The notes: generated by a model not told the origin, from the letters alone. A stretch of DNA of 16,142 nt from UBA6544 sp049601975 (GCA_049601975.1 JBMYRC010000098.1:1-16142); one strand, 5' to 3'; shown: positions 1-5,797, counted from the stretch's first letter. Translations and numbers: made by a program.

Positions 1-72
1 GGCCTCTACCCGCCGGACGATACGATTAGGGCTGAATATGCGGATTGGCTTGCGGCCGGCAAACCTCGCTAG
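1..72 (+). CDS. 3' end of an unidentified protein (partial, runs off the left edge)
   Basis: Frame 1 is open from the first base to a TAG at 70-72 and gives 23 residues ending in EYADWLAAGKPR. The composition is protein-like, with mixed acidic, aromatic and Ala/Gly residues. The reading is supported by layout: it stops 9 bp before the stop codon of a small converging gene on the other strand, a normal tail-to-tail arrangement. The family cannot be named from so short a piece. The other two plus-strand frames here give longer but Arg/Ser-rich, unlikely products. Confidence 0.45.
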   Translation, partial: GLYPPDDTIRAEYADWLAAGKPR

Positions 73-81
73 AGGTGTCGT

Positions 82-348
82 CTATTCGCGGCGTTTTGGT
101 TTTCCGCCGGAGCGTGGACTGCGGGCGGGGCGGCTCCGTTCGGCACGCCGTTGTCCCGAGGCGAAATCAAGGACGTTGTCTTCCGGTACGACTGGCACGT
201 CGGCGGCACCCGCCGCCACGGTCGCTTGTACCGCGTCCTGTGTTCCGACGATCGGTTGCTCCAGCATCGGATAGATCGCGGTATCGCCACCGTGACGGTA
301 GCGGACCATCGAACTTGGTCTTCTGAAGTAAATCCACAGGTTCGACAT
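82..348 (-). CDS. small hypothetical protein, 88 aa
   Basis: I do not recognise this protein. It starts at ATG 346-348, with AAGGG 11 bases upstream as a possible ribosome binding site, and ends in TAG at 82-84. The N-terminal half is aromatic and Arg-rich (starts MSNLWIYFRRPSSMVRYRHG), the middle is Ala/Val/Pro-rich with acidic residues (VPVVPEDNVLDF at about 53-64), and the last 20 or so residues are a basic, disordered-looking tail rich in Arg, Pro and Lys. Third codon positions are mostly G or C, as in the neighbouring genes. No signal peptide or membrane helix is evident. A longer frame on the same strand starting at 412 overlaps it, but becomes low-complexity Arg/Gly and is less likely to be coding. 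Confidence 0.45.
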   Translation of the reverse strand: MSNLWIYFRRPSSMVRYRHGGDTAIYPMLEQPIVGTQDAVQATVAAGAADVPVVPEDNVLDFASGQRRAERSRPARSPRSGGKPKRRE

Positions 349-439
349 AATATTTTTCGCCCTTGAGGCTCTTTGAAGCCATTAATCTGAACGTCTGCCG
401 GAATCTGGTCAAGCAGTCAATTCATCGTCCATGGTTATA

Positions 440-459
440 GTTAACGCGCAAAGGTTAAC
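440..459. repeat. tandem GTTAAC sites 14 bp apart, upstream of the leader promoter
   Basis: GTTAAC occurs at 440-445 and again at 454-459, each a perfect 6-bp palindrome. They lie about 55-75 bp upstream of the start inferred for the 479-507 promoter, where an activator or repressor could bind. The spacing between the two TTAA cores is 10 bp, not the 7 bp of a CtrA box. The role is inferred from position only. Confidence 0.3.
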
Positions 460-478
460 AAATGCTGAAGGAGATCGA

Positions 479-507
479 TTGAGCGGTCTGTCGAAAGGTA
501 TTAAAAT
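479..507 (+). promoter_or_regulatory. predicted sigma70-type promoter for the leader/ACT-domain gene
   Basis: TTGAGC at 479-484 (four of six matches to TTGACA) and TAAAAT at 502-507 (five of six to TATAAT) are separated by exactly 17 bp. Transcription would begin near 513-515, almost on the ATG at 514. A perfect 12-bp palindrome, GCAAACGTTTGC at 516-527, lies immediately downstream and could be an operator. A 10-bp inverted repeat (GGAGATCGAT at 470-479 and ATCGATCTCC at 538-547) brackets the whole element. Confidence 0.5.
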
Positions 508-513
508 ATCGTC

Positions 514-570
514 ATGCAAACGTTTGCTGAGACGATTATCGATCTCCGAATTATTGACCCGGTTCTCTAG
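514..570 (+). CDS. candidate leader peptide, 18 aa, Ile/Leu/Val-rich
   Basis: The frame reads MQTFAETIIDLRIIDPVL and stops at TAG 568-570. Seven of 18 residues are branched-chain (four Ile, two Leu, one Val), including two adjacent Ile-Ile pairs. The stop lies 5 bases before a GC hairpin followed by five T residues, and the next gene encodes an ACT-domain protein. This is the layout of a ribosome-sensing transcription attenuator. No Shine-Dalgarno sequence stands at normal distance, but the predicted transcription start coincides with the ATG, so the message may be leaderless. A competing 31-residue frame starts at TTG 479 with AAGGAG 5 bases upstream and stops at 572-574. Only one of the two is likely to be real, and both could be chance. 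Confidence 0.35.
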   Translation: MQTFAETIIDLRIIDPVL

Positions 571-575
571 TTAGG

Positions 576-592
576 GCCGGGATCGGCTTTTT
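576..592 (+). terminator. intrinsic terminator or attenuator hairpin
   Basis: GCCG at 576-579 pairs with CGGC at 584-587 around a GGAT loop, followed by T at 588-592. The stem can be extended outward with A-U and G-U pairs into the T-run. An alternative 5-bp pairing, CCCGG 558-562 with CCGGG 577-581, uses the same bases, so the two structures exclude each other as in an antiterminator/terminator switch. It lies 37 bases upstream of the ACT-domain start codon, and so either regulates that gene or ends a short RNA of about 79 nt. Confidence 0.5.
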
Positions 593-629
593 CGTTTCCA
601 GATCGAAAATTGTTTTAAGGAGCAAAGCG

Positions 630-932
630 ATGCCGTTAGCGACCGCTTCAGACCCATTGAACGCTACTTTCATAAATCCCGACGAAACCTCTAAACACAC
701 GCGGTTTGTTGTGTTCGCGGCGTCGGACCCGGGAACCCTTTCTCGCATTTTTGAGCCCTTCGCGAAACGCGGTTTGGTACCTGCTTCCTTGAGTTCCCGG
801 ACCATCGATGAAGAGCTGCGGGTGGAGATTGAGATGGAGGGGATGGATCCAAGCTTGGCGGCTTATATCGGTCGGTGCCTTCAGGAGATTTTTGTGGTGT
901 GGTCCGTCGACCTGACGCTCGGTTCTCCTTGA
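630..932 (+). CDS. ACT-domain protein, 100 aa
   Basis: A single ACT-like domain fills residues 23-97. It starts with a beta strand (RFVVFAASDPG, 25-35), then a helix (TLSRIFEPFAKRGL), a second strand carrying the alternating pattern EELRVEIEME (61-70), a second helix and a last strand (FVVWSVDL). The DPG turn followed by a helix and a receding strand resembles the small regulatory subunits of acetolactate synthase (IlvH/IlvM), but no catalytic partner is adjacent. ACT domains usually bind amino acids and regulate an enzyme. The start at 630 is supported by AAGGAG at 616-621. The leader peptide and hairpin just upstream suggest control by amino-acid supply. Naming it IlvM would go beyond the evidence. 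Confidence 0.8.
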   Translation: MPLATASDPLNATFINPDETSKHTRFVVFAASDPGTLSRIFEPFAKRGLVPASLSSRTIDEELRVEIEMEGMDPSLAAYIGRCLQEIFVVWSVDLTLGSP

Positions 933-969
933 TCGAAGGGAGGGAGAGGTTTAATTCTCAGCGCCTATC

Positions 970-1830
970 ATGAGTTATCTCGATCATATTCGCGCCTGTA
1001 ACAATCTAGATCTGGCACATTTCCGGCCGTTCGAGATCGATGGCCGTGCCGTCGGTTGGGTCCATCGTAAAAACATCGAGACATTGACGGCTTATGCCGA
1101 TGTCTTCTTCATCAATGAAGAGCGCGTGACTTTGGCGTCCGGTCTCGACGATTTCGAGACGCGCTCGGCGGCGGTCGCCCCTGTCGTCGAGGGATTGGCG
1201 GCATCGGGCGCAACTCTCGCGCCTCGCGCGGAATTCTATGCGATCTCAGAAGACCGCCACCTGCCGCCGTTGATGCAAATTGAGCGCAGCGCGGTGCCGT
1301 TCTTCGGCATCCAGGCGTCCGGCGTGCATATGAATGGATTTGTGCGCCGTGCCGATGGCTTGCATATGTGGATAGCGCGGCGGGCTAGTGGCAAGATGAC
1401 CTATCCTGGAATGTTGGACAACATGGTCGCGGGCGGCCAACCGCTCGGCCTGGGGTTGAAGGAAAATATGATCAAGGAATGCGCCGAGGAGGCCGGCATT
1501 CCGCAGGAGATCGCCCGGACCGTTCGAGCCGTCGGTATGATCGACTATAGTCACCAATCGGAAGATACAGCGAAGCCGGACCGGCAATATTGCTACGACC
1601 TAGAACTTCCCGAGACGTTCCAGCCGGTGGCGGCGGACGGTGAAGTTGGGGAATTCATGTTGTGGCCGATCGAAAAGGTCGCCGAGGTCGTACGCGACAC
1701 ATTCGAATTCAAGTTCAATTGTAATTTGGTGATTATCGATTTCTTGATCCGCCACGGCGTGCTCGATCCGGATTCCGAGCCCGACTATGCGGCGATCTGC
1801 CTGGGTTTGCGCAGGAGCGGCGCGATTTAG
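970..1830 (+). CDS. DUF4743 and NUDIX domain hydrolase, 286 aa
   Basis: Residues 1 to about 115 match the DUF4743 type, opening MSYLDHIRACNN and containing VGWVHR at 29-33. The NUDIX domain spans about 116-260. Its Nudix box runs from G155 to I177 and ends KECAEEAGI, which keeps the metal-binding glutamates E170, E173 and E174; the usual Arg is Lys and the first conserved Glu position is Leu, as I recall for this subfamily. Such enzymes hydrolyse nucleoside-diphosphate-linked compounds; eukaryotic relatives act on thiamine-diphosphate derivatives, so the substrate here is uncertain. The start has no close Shine-Dalgarno; the purine run GGGAGGGAGAGG ends about 20 bases upstream. It follows the ACT gene by 37 bp, and its stop overlaps the stop of the converging membrane-protein gene. 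Confidence 0.88.
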   Translation: MSYLDHIRACNNLDLAHFRPFEIDGRAVGWVHRKNIETLTAYADVFFINEERVTLASGLDDFETRSAAVAPVVEGLAASGATLAPRAEFYAISEDRHLPPLMQIERSAVPFFGIQASGVHMNGFVRRADGLHMWIARRASGKMTYPGMLDNMVAGGQPLGLGLKENMIKECAEEAGIPQEIARTVRAVGMIDYSHQSEDTAKPDRQYCYDLELPETFQPVAADGEVGEFMLWPIEKVAEVVRDTFEFKFNCNLVIIDFLIRHGVLDPDSEPDYAAICLGLRRSGAI

Positions 1831-2078
1831 CCCGCGGCGCAGCGCTTCCGCCAGGCCCTCCACAACCCGTATACACTGACAATCAGCCATACGCCTTCGA
1901 TCAGGACGGCGGAGAAATTGAACTCGTACGCGAGGGAAATCAGAATCAGAATCGAGCCGACCGCATTGAAGATCGAAAATGCCATGCGTCCGGGATCAAT
2001 ACGCTCCGTCTGCAGCATGACGTACATAACGACGATAAAGCCGACGCCGATGGTACCGAGAATGTCGTGGAATTCCAT
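1827..2078 (-). CDS. CBU_0592-like small membrane protein, 83 aa
   Basis: The protein is almost entirely three hydrophobic helices: roughly residues 6-23 (ILGTIGVGFIVVMYVML), 32-50 (MAFSIFNAVGSILILISLA) and 58-75 (VLIEGVWLIVSVYGLW). It ends in a short basic tail, RAWRKRCAAG. The pattern, with a conserved FN between helices one and two and EG in the third, is that of small CBU_0592-type integral membrane proteins of unknown function. ATG at 2076-2078 is preferred to the adjacent TTG because GGAG lies 7 bases before it. It converges with the NUDIX gene and the two stop codons share the bases TTAG (1827-1830). It has no visible partner. Confidence 0.75.
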   Translation of the reverse strand: MEFHDILGTIGVGFIVVMYVMLQTERIDPGRMAFSIFNAVGSILILISLAYEFNFSAVLIEGVWLIVSVYGLWRAWRKRCAAG

Positions 2079-2113
2079 CAAACGTCTCCGGCGGCAGCGA
2101 TGGCGCTATCGTG

Positions 2114-2143
2114 CTTCGACAAACCCACCCTTCGACAGGCCCA
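2114..2143. repeat. short imperfect direct repeat, CTTCGACA twice, 16-bp period
   Basis: CTTCGACAAACCCA at 2114-2127 is followed by CTTCGACAGGCCCA at 2130-2143, matching at 12 of 14 positions. The second copy resembles the core (CCCTTCGACAGGCTCA type) of small dispersed intergenic repeats common in alphaproteobacterial genomes. It lies in the 81-bp gap between lepA and the membrane-protein gene. It may be a degenerate copy of such an element; only one locus is visible here. Confidence 0.4.
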
Positions 2144-2159
2144 AAGTAAGAGTTCGCGC

Positions 2160-3965
2160 CTAAGCTTCTTCCATCTTGAGCGCGTCGATAAAGGCCGATT
2201 GCGGGATTTCCACCTTGCCGAATTGGCGCATGCGCTTCTTGCCGGCTTTCTGTTTGTCCAACAGTTTGCGTTTACGTGATATGTCGCCGCCATAGCATTT
2301 GGCCGTAACATCCTTGCGCATCGCGGCGATCGTCTCGCGGGCGATTACCTTGCCGCCGATGGCGGCCTGGATCGGCACTTTAAACATTTGTCTCGGGATC
2401 AGGTCTTTAAGCCTTTGGCAAACCTGGCGTCCACGGTGCTCCGCTTGGCCCCGGTGGACGATCATCGAGAGTGCGTCGACCGGCTCCGCATTGACCAGAA
2501 TGGAGACCTTCACGAGATCGCCTTTCTCGTAATCGAGCATTTCGTAATCGAAGCTGGCATAACCGCGCGAGATTGATTTCAGGCGGTCATAGAAATCGAA
2601 CACCACCTCATTCAACGGCAGGCGGTAGACCGCCATGGCCCGGTTGCCGACATATGTGAGGTCCAGTTGTTCGCCGCGCCGCTCTGTGCAGAGCGACAAT
2701 ACCGCGCCGAGATAATCGTCCGGCACCAGGATCGTCGCTTTGATCCACGGCTCTTCTATATCGGCGATTTCGACCGGGTCCGGATAATCCGCCGGATTGT
2801 GCAATTCGATCAGGTCGCCGTTGTTTTTGTGGATTCGATAGACGACCGATGGCGCGGTGGTGATCAGATCGAGATCGAATTCCCGGTTGAGGCGCTCTTG
2901 GACGATCTCCAGATGCAACATGCCGAGGCAACCGCAGCGATAGCCGAAACCGAGGGCGGCGGAGCTTTCCGGCTCAAAATGTAGGCTGGAATCGTTCAGC
3001 GCGAGTTTTGCGAGGCTCTCGCGCAAATCCTCATAATCGTTGGTATCGACCGGGAACAAGCCGCAAAACACCACGGGGATCGTCGGGCGGAAGCCCGGCA
3101 GCGCCGTTTCCGTCGGGCGTCTATCCTCGGTCAGCGTATCGCCGATCTTGCAATCGGCCACCGATTTGATGCTGGCGGTGATATAGCCGATCTCCCCCGG
3201 GCCGAGTTCGCCGGTCTCGACCCGTTTCGGCGTAAAGACGCCGACGCGGTCGACTTGATGGACGGCACCTGTCGCCATCATCTGGATTTTCATATCTTTC
3301 TTCAGTGTACCCTCAAGCACCCGTACCAGGGTGACGACGCCGAGATAGGGGTCGTACCAGGAATCTACCAGCATCGTTTTCAAGGACGCGCTCGGGTCGC
3401 CTGCCACGGGCGGTGGCAGGCGTTCGACCAGCGCTTCCAGGACGTCTGGGATGCCCACTCCGGTCTTTGCGGAAATATCAATCGCGTATTCGCTGTCGAG
3501 ACCGATGACCTCCTCGATTTGCTGGCGGATGCGCTCAGGTTCGGCAGATGGCAGGTCGATCTTGTTGAGGACCGGAATGACTTCGTGATCCGCGTCAATG
3601 GCGAGATACGCATTGGCCAATGTCTGCGCTTCCACACCTTGGCTGGCGTCGACCAGCAAGAGTGAGCCCTCGCAGGCGGCCAGGCTGCGGCTGACTTCGT
3701 AGGAGAAATCGACGTGTCCCGGCGTGTCCATCAGGTTTAGCGTATAGATTTCTCCGTTCGAGGCCTTGTATTGCAGGCGTACGGTTTGCGCTTTGATCGT
3801 GATGCCGCGCTCGCGCTCGATATCCATCGAGTCGAGCACTTGTTCTTTCATCTCCCGCGTCTCGAGGCCGCCGCAAAATTCGATCAAGCGGTCAGCCAGC
3901 GTCGATTTCCCATGGTCGATATGGGCGATGATGGAGAAATTACGGATATGCGCGGTGTCGGTCAT
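2160..3965 (-). CDS. lepA: elongation factor 4 (LepA), 601 aa
   Basis: This is a full-length translational GTPase that binds the ribosome and affects tRNA-mRNA positioning and initiation. GTPase motifs are all present: AHIDHGKS at 14-21, the switch region around RGITI at 53-57, DTPGH at 80-84 and NKID at 134-137. The EF4-specific C-terminal domain is intact, including GYASFDYEM at about 495-503 and the Lys/Arg-rich end (SRKRKLLDKQKAGKKRM). A length of about 600 residues is normal, and the start MTDTAHIRNFSIIAHIDHG is typical. No strong Shine-Dalgarno is seen; AGGA lies about 16 bases before ATG 3963-3965. A possible promoter lies at 4000-4028. It reads in the same direction as the unknown gene at 4054-4593, 88 bp downstream of that gene's stop. 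Confidence 0.98.
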   Translation of the reverse strand: MTDTAHIRNFSIIAHIDHGKSTLADRLIEFCGGLETREMKEQVLDSMDIERERGITIKAQTVRLQYKASNGEIYTLNLMDTPGHVDFSYEVSRSLAACEGSLLLVDASQGVEAQTLANAYLAIDADHEVIPVLNKIDLPSAEPERIRQQIEEVIGLDSEYAIDISAKTGVGIPDVLEALVERLPPPVAGDPSASLKTMLVDSWYDPYLGVVTLVRVLEGTLKKDMKIQMMATGAVHQVDRVGVFTPKRVETGELGPGEIGYITASIKSVADCKIGDTLTEDRRPTETALPGFRPTIPVVFCGLFPVDTNDYEDLRESLAKLALNDSSLHFEPESSAALGFGYRCGCLGMLHLEIVQERLNREFDLDLITTAPSVVYRIHKNNGDLIELHNPADYPDPVEIADIEEPWIKATILVPDDYLGAVLSLCTERRGEQLDLTYVGNRAMAVYRLPLNEVVFDFYDRLKSISRGYASFDYEMLDYEKGDLVKVSILVNAEPVDALSMIVHRGQAEHRGRQVCQRLKDLIPRQMFKVPIQAAIGGKVIARETIAAMRKDVTAKCYGGDISRKRKLLDKQKAGKKRMRQFGKVEIPQSAFIDALKMEEA

Positions 3966-3999
3966 CGCAATTGATTCTGTATCCTAAGGAGTCGCGTGG

Positions 4000-4028
4000 A
4001 ATGTAGGGTCGGCGCGGCAATAGCGCAA
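4000..4028 (-). promoter_or_regulatory. possible promoter for lepA
   Basis: On the minus strand, TTGCGC (4023-4028) and TACATT (4000-4005) are 17 bp apart, in the 88-bp gap before lepA. The -10 matches four of six consensus bases and the -35 keeps TTG. The resulting leader would be about 30 nt. The match is moderate. Confidence 0.3.
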
Positions 4029-4053
4029 TCGTTCCGTGACCGGTTCGGGGGAT

Positions 4054-4593
4054 TCAGTGTATCGCCTGTTCGCCCGCCGATGCTTGAACATTGAGATCGC
4101 CGACGCCCACGGCCAGCCCCCATTCGGCTTTTTCCGTCAGCGAGGTGATCTGATGGCAGAAAGCGTGCAGCAGATGTTCGTTTAGATTCAATCCGATCTG
4201 CAGGTTCTCCGCAGTCTTCAGGTTAAGCCGCATGCCCCCGGTCGGCAGCGGTGTACACTGCCCGCCGATGGCCAGCATCGGTTTCTCCGTCGAGGGTTTG
4301 TTGATCTTCTCCTCGTCGTGCTTTTTCGTCATGTCCGTCTTTTGCAGGGCGTCGTTATGTTGCATCGCCATCACCGCGCGTTTGACCTGCGGCGTGGTCG
4401 TCGGCGCGGCCGCTGTTTCCGGTGGCAGTGACTGCTTTTCGACGCCTTTGATGAGCGCCGGCCACAACACGTTGATGAAACGCCGCGTGAGCCAGATTTG
4501 ATGCTCGTCATGCGCTGTCGTGCTGACACGCAGGAGCAACCGGTCTTCGGTTGCCGAATAACTCATTGTCATCTGATGGAGAGAGTTAGACAC
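4054..4593 (-). CDS. conserved-looking hypothetical protein, 179 aa
   Basis: I do not recognise the family. The N-terminal 50 residues look structured, with DRLLLRVSTTAHDEHQIWL (17-35) followed by a basic-aromatic helix, TRRFINVLWPALIKGVEK. A central linker (about 55-105) is rich in Pro, Thr, Lys and charged residues and is probably disordered. The C-terminal part (LPTGGMRLNLKTAENLQIG, then a hydrophobic strand WGLAVGVGDLNV) again looks folded. GTG at 4591-4593 is chosen as start because GAGGA ends about 7 bases upstream. ATGs at 4572 and 4566 lack such a site, and the frame further upstream would run into the diverging dioxygenase gene. The two genes share a 61-bp divergent gap. There is no signal peptide or transmembrane helix. 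Confidence 0.72.
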   Translation of the reverse strand: MSNSLHQMTMSYSATEDRLLLRVSTTAHDEHQIWLTRRFINVLWPALIKGVEKQSLPPETAAAPTTTPQVKRAVMAMQHNDALQKTDMTKKHDEEKINKPSTEKPMLAIGGQCTPLPTGGMRLNLKTAENLQIGLNLNEHLLHAFCHQITSLTEKAEWGLAVGVGDLNVQASAGEQAIH

Positions 4594-4654
4594 GGTCTCG
4601 TCCTCGGTTGGCGATTGTTGTAATATAGCGTGTGAAGGACTAGGAGGCGAGCCA

Positions 4655-5491
4655 ATGGGTATAGAAATTCGGTCGCTGAGCGACGTAATGGCGGCTGAGG
4701 CAGTCGGCGTCGATCTGAAGACAGGGGTTTCGCCCTCGGAGCGCGATACGCTGCGCCAAGCGATCACCGATCATTTGGTCCTTTGTATTCGCGGGCAGGA
4801 CTTATCGCCCACGGAATTGGCCGAAGCTTCGAACTTGTTCGGTAAACCCAAGACCTTTGTGTTGCGCAACGATCGAATTGAAGGTGCGCCCGAGGTCTCC
4901 ATCGTCTCCAACCGGCCGCCTTCACTCGGCGGCAAGCCCTTGGTCCAGGCGAAGCAATGGCACACCGACGATTCCTATCTTGCCGACCCTGCGACCCTGA
5001 CCCTGTTGCATGCGGTCACGTTGCCAGGCGCTGGGGGAGATACCGAGTTCATTAATTGCTACGCGGTGCTGGATGCACTTCCGCCGGATATGCGCAGCCG
5101 GATCGATAGTTTGCGGGCGGTGCATAAGTATCTCAGCCGGCGCAACCAATCCTGGGTCGCGAAACGCTCCGGCGAAGAGGAAGACGAGACCCCCGATGTT
5201 GACCACCCGATGGTCCGTACCCACCCCTTGAGCGGGCGCCAGTCGCTTTACATCAACCCGAACCGGATCGACCATATTCTTGACTGGGACGACCAAGCGA
5301 GTGATGCCCTGCTCGATCCTCTGTATGAATTCGCTTTCCAGCCCCAGTTCCAATACCACCACAATTGGCAGCCGGGCGATCTCGTGATCTGGGATAACCG
5401 ATGCACCATGCATCGTGCCAACGCGGAATACGATCTGTCTCAGCCCCGAGTTATGCATCGGGTAATGCTTGAGGGCGGAATTCCGGAGTGA
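4655..5491 (+). CDS. TauD/TfdA-family Fe(II)/2-oxoglutarate dioxygenase, 278 aa
   Basis: Enzymes of this family hydroxylate a substrate while converting 2-oxoglutarate to succinate and CO2. The iron-binding triad is visible: H103 and D105 in WHTDDSY, and the distal His253 in TMHRANAEYD. R265 and R269 in RVMHRVMLEG are the expected 2-oxoglutarate carboxylate-binding region. The length of 278 is normal for TauD-type enzymes. The substrate cannot be told: TauD acts on taurine, TfdA on phenoxyacetates, and other members act on carnitine precursors or alkyl sulfates. The ribosome binding site is very good (AGGAGG at 4642-4647, 7 bases before ATG), and TAATAT at 4621-4626 may be a -10 box. It leads a plus-strand run with a small protein, a hydroxy-acid oxidase and an MFS transporter. 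Confidence 0.92.
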   Translation: MGIEIRSLSDVMAAEAVGVDLKTGVSPSERDTLRQAITDHLVLCIRGQDLSPTELAEASNLFGKPKTFVLRNDRIEGAPEVSIVSNRPPSLGGKPLVQAKQWHTDDSYLADPATLTLLHAVTLPGAGGDTEFINCYAVLDALPPDMRSRIDSLRAVHKYLSRRNQSWVAKRSGEEEDETPDVDHPMVRTHPLSGRQSLYINPNRIDHILDWDDQASDALLDPLYEFAFQPQFQYHHNWQPGDLVIWDNRCTMHRANAEYDLSQPRVMHRVMLEGGIPE

Positions 5492-5495
5492 ATGT

Positions 5496-5509
5496 GTAAA
5501 ATTTTTTAC
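5496..5509. repeat. perfect 14-bp palindrome GTAAAATTTTTTAC
   Basis: GTAAAA at 5496-5501 is mirrored by TTTTAC at 5504-5509 with TT in the middle. It starts 5 bp after the dioxygenase stop codon and lies 8 bp upstream of the CtrA-like box. It could be an operator half of the same regulatory region. It is not a convincing terminator, since no T-run follows an RNA stem with a loop. Confidence 0.35.
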
Positions 5510-5516
5510 GATTCGA

Positions 5517-5531
5517 TTAACCGGTCGTTAA
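5517..5531 (+). promoter_or_regulatory. CtrA-type binding site TTAA-N7-TTAA
   Basis: TTAACCGGTCGTTAA matches the alphaproteobacterial CtrA consensus TTAA-N7-TTAA(C) exactly and is also an inverted repeat. TATTAA at 5544-5549 would serve as the -10 box. With a start near 5556 the site would span about -39 to -25, where CtrA sits at promoters it activates. A GANTC (CcrM methylation) motif, GATTC at 5510-5514, lies next to it. The likely target is the small gene at 5636. Confidence 0.55.
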
Positions 5532-5635
5532 CCAAATCAGAGTTATTAAGTCACCACGGCAAGTTTCGGAAGGGAATTCCGATCCATTGCGAATTGACGG
5601 TGATAGAGAAGACGATGCAGAAGGGAAAGCAACTG

Positions 5636-5797
5636 ATGGAAGGTTACGACACACCGACATCGCAGGAAGTGGCGGATTACAATCACTTCTGCGCCGATCG
5701 TTTTCCGTCGTTCTCTCAGCTCGAGCTCGTCGATGAGCCCGATGCCCCGCCCTCGATGGCGCTCTATGTTATTGCCGGACGCCGGATGGACGTCTGA
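5636..5797 (+). CDS. small hypothetical protein, about 53 aa
   Basis: I do not recognise this protein. It is short, acidic and soluble-looking: DTPTSQEVADYNHF near the start, then CADRFPSFSQLELVDEPDAPP, and a hydrophobic strand MALYVIAGRR before the end. The ATG at 5636 is preferred because AAGGGA stands 9 bases upstream. An in-frame ATG at 5615 (7 residues longer) is the alternative. The frame is open back to an ATG at 5492, just after the dioxygenase stop, but that stretch is AT-rich, has codon use unlike its neighbours and contains the CtrA-type promoter. With that promoter the message would carry an 80-nt leader. It sits between the dioxygenase and the hydroxy-acid oxidase genes, but may be regulated separately from both. 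Confidence 0.55.
   Translation: MEGYDTPTSQEVADYNHFCADRFPSFSQLELVDEPDAPPSMALYVIAGRRMDV

Noticed and set aside
38..326. Plus-strand frames of 78 and 93 codons near the left edge
   Set aside because: They are Arg/Pro/Ser-rich and antisense to the more plausible minus-strand gene at 82-348.
440..459. TTAA...TTAA pair as a CtrA box
   Set aside because: The spacing between the TTAA cores is 10 bp rather than 7.
551..805. Minus-strand frame of 84 codons opposite the ACT-domain gene
   Set aside because: It is antisense to a gene with good homology and ribosome binding site, and its end overlaps the terminator hairpin.
929..957. TTGATC-N17-TAATTC as a promoter for the NUDIX gene
   Set aside because: The spacing fits, but the -10 is poor, the -35 box overlaps the stop codon of the ACT gene, and the 37-bp gap is compatible with simple co-transcription.
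3255..3665. Plus-strand frame of 136 codons opposite lepA
   Set aside because: It is a shadow of lepA, with no motif or ribosome binding site.
5492..5635. Start of the small protein at ATG 5492 (101 residues)
   Set aside because: The added 48 codons are AT-rich, unlike neighbouring codon use, and contain the CtrA-type promoter; a better ribosome binding site precedes ATG 5636.
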